Positions 43,979 through 49,250 of a stretch of 49,250 nucleotides of DNA are shown here, one piece after another. Below the pieces are notes generated by a model that saw only the letters and a program-made list of their open reading frames with translations, made no database searches and was not told the origin of the DNA. Location of the stretch: NCBI GenBank assembly GCA_910578855.1, contig CAJTRV010000002.1, forward strand, positions 1 to 49,250. The letters are read 5' to 3'. Position 1 is the first letter of the stretch; every line of letters starts with the position of its first letter. The translations under genes were made by a program, and so were the position numbers. The stretch comes from an uncultured Bacilli bacterium (GTDB lineage: Bacteria; Bacillota_I; Bacilli_A; RF39; UBA660).

Positions 43979-44176
43979 AACGATCCCTCAATCACATTAT
44001 ATCAAACATTTGTTCACGTGGCAAGATTCGTATTACAATAATTAATAGGTCCTTCGATTCTACTTCATTTTTCAAACCAGCTTTAGAGGTAACCTCGGAT
44101 CATCCGCCCAAAAGAAAAGAGACTTTCGTTAAACGCTCTTTAAATAAAATGCTTATTTCTTCATCGTCAATGCTTT

Positions 44177-44545
44177 TTACTGTAGTTTTATTTTCTTTAG
44201 GGCCCATTCATAATGATGAACCGCAATCGAAATACAATATTGTCCATAATACGAGTTTGCTTGATGGTCTTCCCAAAAAGCACGATTCATCTCGCCATAG
44301 GTTTTCTAATTACAGGGTTCCAGAAGAAAGGGCGTGCACTCGCCTGTTTCATTGACTATAATCCATTGTAATAATAATTGATGCCACTCATATAAATGAA
44401 TGAGAATATCTCTAATATTTTTATCACGAACCCAGTGAGCTTCCTTTTTACCAGTAACATCAAATTGACATAGTTCGTGAGCGTAATTGTTGATAGCCTT
44501 GATTCGTAGCTTCGATTAAATCTTGTTTATTTTTGGTCCTGCCAT
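44177..44545 (-). pseudogene. Decayed ClbS/DfsB-family gene
   Basis: Three frames on the minus strand together read as a ClbS/DfsB (DUF1706) four-helix protein. The pieces are NKQDLIEATNQGYQQL, then in another frame RDKNIRDILIHLYEWHQLLL and a stop inside PFLLEPCN (stop) KTYGEMNRAFWEDHQ, then YCISIAVHHYEWALKKIKLQ up to TAA at 44177. There are at least two frameshifts and one nonsense codon, and the middle (between EDHQANS and YCIS) is shortened. ATG at 44545 follows the GyrI-like remnant. ClbS is known as a colibactin self-protection hydrolase; most family members are uncharacterised. Confidence 0.65.
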
Positions 44546-44547
44546 AC

Positions 44548-44780
44548 TTAGATCTCTTTTTTTATGATTAAACAGGCTTCAATAATCCAATGGTCAGGAT
44601 TGGGGTCTTTAGCTCGTGAGACATGAAAGATATGAAAGGTCGGCTGAACCAACTCATAGTGATGTTGCTCGATCAGATGAATCGCAGTCCGAGTAACAAC
44701 TGGCATCTATTCGTAGGTCCCATGGAAAGTGATCGATACGACCGCTATATCAGGCACTTCATAACAGCAACATAAACTAA
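44548..44780 (-). pseudogene. Decayed GyrI-like effector-binding domain
   Basis: A minus-strand frame with an internal TAG reads YEVPDIAVVSITFHGTYE (stop) MPVVTRTAIHLIEQHHYELV, then SRAKDPNPDHWIIEACLIIK. This is the C-terminal pattern of GyrI-like/AraC effector-binding domains, often joined to a MerR or AraC DNA-binding part. No such part is visible upstream, where the tRNA-Glu terminator begins. Its stop abuts the ClbS/DfsB remnant, suggesting a former regulator-effector operon. Confidence 0.55.
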
Positions 44781-44798
44781 AACAACTTCGGCATATTA

Positions 44799-44824
44799 AA
44801 AACCCTTGAAATTCAAGGGTTTTA
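44799..44824 (-). terminator. Terminator of tRNA-Glu
   Basis: A perfect stem aaaacccttgaa/ttcaagggtttt just past the tRNA 3' end on the minus strand, with T residues after it. Confidence 0.75.
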
Positions 44825-44832
44825 TTCTCAAT

Positions 44833-44909
44833 TGGTAGCCCGTACGGGTTTCGAACCCGTGAATACCGCCTTGAGAGGGCGGCGTGTTAAACCGCTTCAC
44901 CAACGGGCC
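44833..44909 (-). tRNA. tRNA-Glu (CTC)
   Basis: A 77-nt cloverleaf on the minus strand: acceptor GGCCCGT/ACGGGCT (one G-T pair), anticodon loop CTCTCAA giving CTC, T-arm with TTCGAAA, encoded CCA at 44833-44835. It reads GAG codons. Own promoter (44934-44962) and terminator. It lies directly downstream of gltX. Confidence 0.93.
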
Positions 44910-44933
44910 ATAATAATGGTAAAAACCATTACC

Positions 44934-44962
44934 ATTATAACGAATTTTTAATTTGTTTGCAA
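44934..44962 (-). promoter_or_regulatory. Promoter of tRNA-Glu
   Basis: Minus-strand -35 TTGCAA (44957-44962) and -10 TATAAT (44934-44939) with a 17-base spacer, in the gap between gltX and the tRNA. Confidence 0.8.
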
Positions 44963-44972
44963 GTGATTTTAT

Positions 44973-46619
44973 TCACTTTAAATAAGAATTGCAAAAATCA
45001 TTGATTCTATGTTCCACTGTTGTTCGACCAAAAACATTCATCATTTCATATAGATCAGGAGTCTCCAAACAATAAGTAAGCGCAATTCGAATCAGTTCAC
45101 AAGCATCTCCAATATGACCGATATATTGATCAGGTTGTTCTTTATACTCCTTGGTTGTTTTAGCAAATCCAAACTTTTGAGCACACTGTTTCACTTTTTC
45201 ATACCAGGTATCCTTGTCGTCAGTTTCACACCAATAATCACGGATATACGTCTTTAAAAAGTCTGCTTGATAGCAATCACGAATCACAAGGGGGCGCTTT
45301 TGTTTCTCCACTTCAAATAACGAATCATAGAAATACCACATTTGTCGTTTCATATCCCCGTAGTTAGCAAGATCTTTACGGGGGCGTTTTACCTCACGTT
45401 CAATATTTAAAGCGGCAATTGAGAGGGTCCGATGTGACTTCAATAATGCAGCAAATTCAGAATCGTATTCTTCATAATAAGTAAGCATCTTTTCATATAA
45501 ATCAGAGGCTTTTAAGCGACTAAAATAAATTCGGGATAAGCTAGTTAATTTATCGATATCAAACAAGGTTCCTCCGACCGACATCTTTGATAGTTCAAAC
45601 TGATATTCATCAATTGTAGCCGTCCGATCACTCATATAATATTGTTCAAAATTGGGATTCATCAATGTCGCAAAATATAACTTTAAGGCATCAGCGGGAA
45701 TTCCCTGTTCTTTATAATAATGAATGGCACACTCAGGATCATGGCGTTTTGATAATTTGCGAATTCGCTCACCATCTTTCTTGGTTAAGGGAGAAATATG
45801 GGCATATTTAGGAATGTTAAAATGCAAGACTTGAAACAAATTCACATGAATTGGTAAACTAGATAACCACTCGTCTCCACGGATTACATGGGTGGTTCCC
45901 ATGAAGCGATCATCAATTACATGGGCAAAATGATAAGTAGGTAAGCCGTCAGTTTTCATAATTACAACATCCATATCATTTTCAGGAAATTTTACCTTTC
46001 CTTTCACGGCATCTTTCATTTCGATAGTCCGCTCAAACTTCCCCATAGCCTTTAGACGAATAACATAGGGAAGTTGTTGCTGCAACTTTTCCTTTACTTC
46101 TGACAATGTAATATCGCGATATTTCGCGTATTTACCATAACATCCCAGGCGCTCTTTTTTCGCCTCCTGCATATTTCGCATCTGCTCAAGCTCCTCTTTG
46201 GTCATAAAACAAGGATAAGCAAGGCCTTGGGCGACCAAAGATTTAATAAAAACTTGATAGATATCTTTTCGTTCTGACTGAATATAAGGGCCATAGTCCC
46301 CACCAATTGTCGCTCCTTCATCAAAGACAATCTCATAAGAGTGCAGATCATCAATCATCATTTGAATACCATTTTCAACCTGCCGTTTCCCATCGGTATC
46401 TTCGATTCGTAGATAAAAAACACCATCTGATTGTTTGGCAAACGTCTGACAGATCCAGCTTGTGTATAAGCTACCCAAATGAATAAACCCTGTTGGGCTA
46501 GGAGCAAATCGCGTTACCATACTCCCTACTGGTCGATTTCGTTTCGGATATAATGCCTGGATTTCCTCTGGAGTCCCCGTAACATTAGGAAATAAAAGAT
46601 CGGCCAATTCTTGATTCAT
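44973..46619 (-). CDS. gltX: Glutamyl-tRNA synthetase
   Basis: A 548-aa class I synthetase. The HIGH-type signature is TRFAPSPTGFIHLGSLY, the conserved RIEDTDGKRQVENG follows, and the KMSKS-type loop is GERIRKLSKRHD (SKR). The roughly 550-aa length with an N-terminal extension (MNQELADLLFPNVTGTPEE) matches the clostridial GluRS group rather than the 480-aa form. agatgtgag lies before the ATG. It sits between tRNA-Gln(CTG) and tRNA-Glu(CTC), both substrates in organisms that use mischarging plus GatCAB. Confidence 0.95.
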   Translation of the reverse strand: MNQELADLLFPNVTGTPEEIQALYPKRNRPVGSMVTRFAPSPTGFIHLGSLYTSWICQTFAKQSDGVFYLRIEDTDGKRQVENGIQMMIDDLHSYEIVFDEGATIGGDYGPYIQSERKDIYQVFIKSLVAQGLAYPCFMTKEELEQMRNMQEAKKERLGCYGKYAKYRDITLSEVKEKLQQQLPYVIRLKAMGKFERTIEMKDAVKGKVKFPENDMDVVIMKTDGLPTYHFAHVIDDRFMGTTHVIRGDEWLSSLPIHVNLFQVLHFNIPKYAHISPLTKKDGERIRKLSKRHDPECAIHYYKEQGIPADALKLYFATLMNPNFEQYYMSDRTATIDEYQFELSKMSVGGTLFDIDKLTSLSRIYFSRLKASDLYEKMLTYYEEYDSEFAALLKSHRTLSIAALNIEREVKRPRKDLANYGDMKRQMWYFYDSLFEVEKQKRPLVIRDCYQADFLKTYIRDYWCETDDKDTWYEKVKQCAQKFGFAKTTKEYKEQPDQYIGHIGDACELIRIALTYCLETPDLYEMMNVFGRTTVEHRINDFCNSYLK

Positions 46620-46635
46620 ATTCTCACATCTTTCT

Positions 46636-46667
46636 ATAATAAAATCATCTTCTAAAAGATGATTATT
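46636..46667 (-). terminator. Terminator between tRNA-Gln and gltX
   Basis: Stem aatcatctt (46643-46651) with aagatgatt (46656-46664) followed by a T-rich stretch on the minus strand. It ends the tRNA-Gln transcript or acts as an attenuator ahead of gltX. Confidence 0.7.
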
Positions 46668-46673
46668 TTCTCT

Positions 46674-46748
46674 TGGCTGCCCCAGTTAGATTCGAACTAA
46701 CGCATGTCGGAGTCAGAGTCCGATGCCTTACCGCTTGGCTATGGGGCA
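46674..46748 (-). tRNA. tRNA-Gln (CTG)
   Basis: A 75-nt cloverleaf on the minus strand: acceptor TGCCCCA/TGGGGCA, anticodon loop CTCTGAC giving CTG, T-arm GTTAG/CTAAC with TTCGAAT, discriminator G and CCA. It reads CAG codons. First element before gltX on the same strand. Confidence 0.94.
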
Positions 46749-46795
46749 AAATAAGAACATTATCATTATATCATAATTTCTTATCATTTTCTAGT

Positions 46796-46919
46796 CTAAT
46801 TAAATAATTTTAACTGTTTTGGCTCTTTTTTTACGGGTCGGTAAGCATGAATGATATCCTCCATCCGATATAAGATTCCATAACGTTCACAATCTGTTTC
46901 AACAAACGCCACATTTTTT
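46796..46919 (-). other. Displaced C terminus of the radical SAM gene
   Basis: After the A6 run at 46914-46919 the minus-1 frame encodes NVAFVETDCERYGILYRMED, IIHAYRPVKKEPK and QLKLFN, then TAG at 46796. This has the conserved C-terminal character (Cys, GILY, DII, a terminal QLKLF) expected for SPL-like radical SAM proteins. The main frame instead ends at 46831 with a nonconserved tail. Confidence 0.75.
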
Positions 46920-47685
46920 GCTTGTCTGGAATTGGACAGAAATAACTTCCTTTGTAATAGCGTTGATACTTCTCTTTTAAGCCTGGAAACAGTTGATCTA
47001 ATTGTGCATAATAATAATCACGTTGATTTTCCCTTAGCGTTACATTAAAATAAGTATGAATAAATTTGGCCCCACTTTGATGAGCCAGTGCCACTAGCTT
47101 ACGAATATTATCTTCCGAGTCCGTAATCCACGGTAAAATAGGATTCATCAAAATACCAACAAATAATCCAGCTTCACTGAGTTTTTTAATAGCAGCAAAC
47201 CGTTGTGATGAGGGACAAACCCGAGGCTCTATCTGTCTAGATAAGCTATCATCTATAGTAGTGATTGTCATCTTAATAATCACCGGTTGCGTTCTTGCAA
47301 TGGCTTTTAATAAATCGATATCTCGAACAATCAAGTCACTCTTCGTATCAATCGATACCCCGAAACCAAACGCCAATATAATTTCCAAAGCTTGCCGTGT
47401 CATACAAAGGTGTTTTTCATGGGGATTGTAGGTATCTGACATTGCGCCAATTCCAATTACCCCCTTTTTCCGCTTACGACTTAATTCATTCCGCAACAAA
47501 ACAAGCGCATTCTCTTTTACCCGAACGGTATCAAAATGATCAATTTGATAACAACTACTCCTGCTATCACAGTAGATACAACCATGAGAACAACCACGAT
47601 ATAAATTCATATTATAATCAATACCAAACCAGTTTTTTCCGTAAGATACGGTTGAAAGGATTGTTTTTGCTGTTATTTGTTCCAT
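46831..47685 (-). CDS. SPL-like radical SAM protein, frameshifted
   Basis: A 284-aa reading frame that is a paralog of the protein at 43088-43978. The cluster motif is CSHGCIYCDSR in NLYRGCSHGC, followed by GIGAMSDTYNPHEKHLC and SIDTKSDLIVRDIDLLKA. The last 25 residues (from about KMWRLLKQ onward) do not fit the family; the expected C terminus lies in the minus-1 frame from the A6 run at 46914-46919 to 46796. The gene is therefore a recent frameshift pseudogene, a sequencing or assembly error, or slippage. Not in an operon with neighbours; tRNA-Gln follows. Confidence 0.85.
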   Translation of the reverse strand: MEQITAKTILSTVSYGKNWFGIDYNMNLYRGCSHGCIYCDSRSSCYQIDHFDTVRVKENALVLLRNELSRKRKKGVIGIGAMSDTYNPHEKHLCMTRQALEIILAFGFGVSIDTKSDLIVRDIDLLKAIARTQPVIIKMTITTIDDSLSRQIEPRVCPSSQRFAAIKKLSEAGLFVGILMNPILPWITDSEDNIRKLVALAHQSGAKFIHTYFNVTLRENQRDYYYAQLDQLFPGLKEKYQRYYKGSYFCPIPDKQKMWRLLKQIVNVMESYIGWRISFMLTDP

Positions 47686-47779
47686 AACTCACCTACTAGT
47701 ACTATCATACCACATTTTTTTATTTCTTTAGATATCAAAAGCAAAATTTGGTATAATAGAGATACAATGAGGTTTTAAC

Positions 47780-48736
47780 ATGAACATAGATCAATTAAAA
47801 ATGATTATTCAATATCGCAAACAGTATGAAAAAATTGCAACCAATCAAAGATTGTTACAAAAGGCCTACGATATTCGTTGGTGTACCGGTTATGACGATC
47901 CCTGTATTGGTCTTTTAGAGCTACAACGAGATACCCATCCTTCCCTAATGGAGGCCAAGAAGGCATTAGAACAAGCGCAAATGATATGTCCCCATTGCGT
48001 AATAAATCGTGATCATCACACTTGTATGCTCTGTGGGAAAACAGTTTCCTTAGAGAAAGATTCATCAGCATTCTTTTATCGTGCTGCTGACCTTGTCTCA
48101 TCAAAACACTATTTTCCTAATTACCTCGAACAATATATTATGCACTATCCAAAACCTGATCTCGATCTGGAAGCCTTCAAAAAATTCTTACACCAAGAAT
48201 TTTATCATACCCGCCAAATCTTAATTACGGCTGGAAGTCTAAAGAACGAATTCATTGATGAACAAGTCCAATACTATCTTTATGAACTCACCTCATCCCT
48301 AGCGCTTCAATTTCTCACTACTCACGATGAAGTTACTATTGTTGGAAGTCGCGCAGCAATGGACAATCAAATTATTTATAGCGCCCCACAAAGTGCCTCT
48401 TTACATAAGATACGGATCAATGCGCGTAAGGAGCTTCATCAAACCTTAACAGAACTATCCCAAATTCCCTTTGATTACATTATTCATACTATGGGACCAT
48501 TTCCCCTCAAAACATTCTTTCCAAATAGTACCATTATCGCTTGTTCCACAAATGATTCTGTAGATGATAAATCAACATGGCAATGTGACTATACGATTAC
48601 CATCGATGATCACCCTTATGGCGAACCACCACATGCATTTACAATCTATGATGCCTTAGACCAAACAGATCATTATGAAAGCCAGCATGATTTATCTAAT
48701 AAGATCAAACAACTATGTCGTAAAAAAAATATGTAG
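47780..48736 (+). CDS. Zinc-ribbon protein, unknown
   Basis: A 318-aa soluble protein. A Cys pair CPHC and CMLC at about residues 70-85 (ICPHCVINRDHHTCMLCGK) looks like a zinc ribbon. The rest is a mixed alpha/beta domain that contains VTIVGSRAAMDNQI and a Asp/His-rich end (TITIDDHPYGEPPHAFTIYD). A TATAAT box at 47752-47757 lies upstream. No family recognised. Divergent from the second radical SAM gene and convergent with the HTH gene through a shared terminator. Confidence 0.75.
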   Translation: MNIDQLKMIIQYRKQYEKIATNQRLLQKAYDIRWCTGYDDPCIGLLELQRDTHPSLMEAKKALEQAQMICPHCVINRDHHTCMLCGKTVSLEKDSSAFFYRAADLVSSKHYFPNYLEQYIMHYPKPDLDLEAFKKFLHQEFYHTRQILITAGSLKNEFIDEQVQYYLYELTSSLALQFLTTHDEVTIVGSRAAMDNQIIYSAPQSASLHKIRINARKELHQTLTELSQIPFDYIIHTMGPFPLKTFFPNSTIIACSTNDSVDDKSTWQCDYTITIDDHPYGEPPHAFTIYDALDQTDHYESQHDLSNKIKQLCRKKNM

Positions 48737-48755
48737 ACTCAAATTCTACATATTT
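48727..48755. terminator. Bidirectional terminator
   Basis: A perfect 11-bp stem aaatatgtaga (48727-48737) with tctacatattt (48745-48755). Shared by the convergent zinc-ribbon and HTH genes; A- and T-runs on both flanks. Confidence 0.75.
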
Positions 48756-48940
48756 AATACATAATCTCCATATGGACCTTTAATAGTATCTATATAAATT
48801 CCAGCTTTTTCTATTTCATCTTTATACACTCGAATCATTCTTGGAGTGACTTCTAGTTTTTCTGATAACTCAGCTATACTATATTTTTTTCCTGAACTTA
48901 AATATTCAAGCATAGAAAGTACATTACTAATTTTAGACAT
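48746..48940 (-). CDS. Small HTH (HTH_11-like) DNA-binding protein
   Basis: A 64-aa protein consisting only of a helix-turn-helix of the HTH_11/DeoR type: VLSMLEYLSSGKKYSIAELS, EKLEVTPRMIRVYKDEIEKA, then a beta wing (GIYIDTIKGPYGDYVL). No effector domain follows. ATG at 48940 is preferred since aggaggt precedes it; the frame is open upstream into the insertion sequence terminus. Probably the N-terminal part of a regulator or a stand-alone repressor. Confidence 0.75.
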   Translation of the reverse strand: MSKISNVLSMLEYLSSGKKYSIAELSEKLEVTPRMIRVYKDEIEKAGIYIDTIKGPYGDYVLNM

Positions 48941-48992
48941 ATAACACCTCCTAAATTTAATCTGTCTTATTATTGAAATTTCATTAATTTTT

Positions 48993-49014
48993 GGGTATGT
49001 CAAGAAAAGTGTGT
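48993..49014. repeat. IS256-type terminal repeat (left end)
   Basis: GGGTATGTCAAGAAAAGTGT, followed by gt, resembles the terminal inverted repeats of IS256-family elements (reverse complement acactTTTCTTGACATACCC). It lies 40 bases beyond the transposase stop codon. The matching right end is outside the window, so the exact boundary cannot be set. Confidence 0.6.
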
Positions 49015-49053
49015 AAGTAGTTAGGATATTATATATAAATCATATCAAAGAAC

Positions 49054-49250
49054 CTAATTACAATAGTTACGGAATCTGTCTTGAAATTGTGGATGGGCAT
49101 CTAATTGGTTTCTAACCATAGACCAGTTCTGAATAGTAGAATCGTCCCATTTTTTATAAAGTTCAGTAACCCGTAAGTATAATAATTTGAAAAGAGCATT
49201 TTCATTAGGAAAGGCTCCTTTTTTTGTTACCTTTCTAAATGATGAATTCA
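49054..49250 (-). mobile_element. IS256-family transposase, C-terminal part
   Basis: A minus-strand frame open to the window edge ends at TAG 49054. It reads FRKVTKKGAFPNENALFKLL, YLRVTELYKKWDD and IQNWSMVRNQLDAHPQFQDR, the C-terminal pattern of IS256/Mutator-type transposases (RKVTK, (A/S)FPN, FKLLYL, W-IQNWS). The N-terminal catalytic part lies beyond the window. Intact frame, so the element could be active. Confidence 0.85.

Noticed and set aside
43088..47685. Calling the two SPL-like radical SAM proteins spore photoproduct lyases
   Set aside because: Length and motifs fit the broader Rv2578c/SPL-like subgroup; the SplB-specific C-terminal Cys region is not evident in the intact copy.

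Overview
The window looks like a chromosome segment from a low-GC, Gram-positive, spore-related Bacillota, probably a Bacilli/Erysipelotrichia-like or uncultured gut lineage. The evidence is an AT-rich composition, GGAGG-type ribosome binding sites, a T-box leader, a dnaG-rpoD-trmK-yqfQ block as in Bacillus, sporulation genes (spoIIIAH-like, gerE, gerM, yqfQ/vrrA-like) and a clostridial-type glutamyl-tRNA synthetase. Trp is TGG and some genes stop at TGA (for example the one ending at 43088), so the standard bacterial code applies and this is not a TGA-recoding mollicute. Species cannot be named from the sequence alone.

Layout. 1-8.2 kb, mostly minus strand: a 34-residue small ORF, a small membrane protein, tgt, an operon of an unknown protein plus thrS behind a threonine-type T-box, a ZIP metal transporter, a LytR-CpsA-Psr protein with a PASTA domain, and a histidine phosphatase. 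8.2-13.4 kb: an accessory stretch next to tRNA-Cys, with a decayed fragment, a 926-aa ankyrin-repeat protein and a divergent coiled-coil membrane protein, both much more AT-rich than the flanks. 13.4-17.5 kb: a small radical SAM protein, a SpoT-like HD hydrolase with a small partner, a divergent LysR regulator, an ASCH-domain remnant, a DUF3788-like protein and an unknown protein. 17.6-19.7 kb: a sporulation trio (spoIIIAH-like, gerE, gerM), then tRNA-Arg(UCU).

19.7-25.4 kb: a Nudix hydrolase, then type IV pilus/competence assembly genes (pseudopilin, pilB, prepilin peptidase, an N-terminally extended pilC). 25.4-29.4 kb: yqfQ-like, trmK, rpoD, dnaG. 29.5-31.5 kb: a GntR/YtrA-type regulator with an ABC exporter behind a clear promoter and palindromic operator. 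31.5-35.6 kb: uvsE and comEC-comEA. 35.7-37.5 kb: a compact three-gene cassette of unknown function built around a membrane-anchored surface protein. 37.9-40.7 kb: sufC-sufD-sufS with no sufU or sufB beside it. 40.9-44 kb: a HIT protein (plus strand) and a four-gene minus operon (radical SAM, MazG-like pyrophosphohydrolase, YaiI/YqxD, RecX).

44.1-44.8 kb is a graveyard holding a ClbS/DfsB-family gene and a GyrI-like effector-binding domain, both with stops and frameshifts. 44.8-46.75 kb: gltX lies between tRNA-Gln(CUG) and tRNA-Glu(CUC). 46.8-47.7 kb: a second SPL-like radical SAM gene with a frameshift at an A6 run. The window ends with a zinc-ribbon protein, a small HTH protein, and the C-terminal end plus terminal repeat of an IS256-family insertion sequence cut by the window edge.

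How the genes work together. The comEA/comEC and pil genes point to DNA uptake through a pilus-like machine. The sporulation trio and yqfQ suggest endospore formation or its remnants. tgt, thrS, gltX, trmK and four tRNAs form the translation theme. I found no CRISPR array, prophage or rRNA. The most unusual items are the ankyrin/coiled-coil island, the unknown gene inserted between the T-box and a TGS-less thrS, the 35.7-37.5 kb cassette, and the decaying ClbS/DfsB-GyrI pair.
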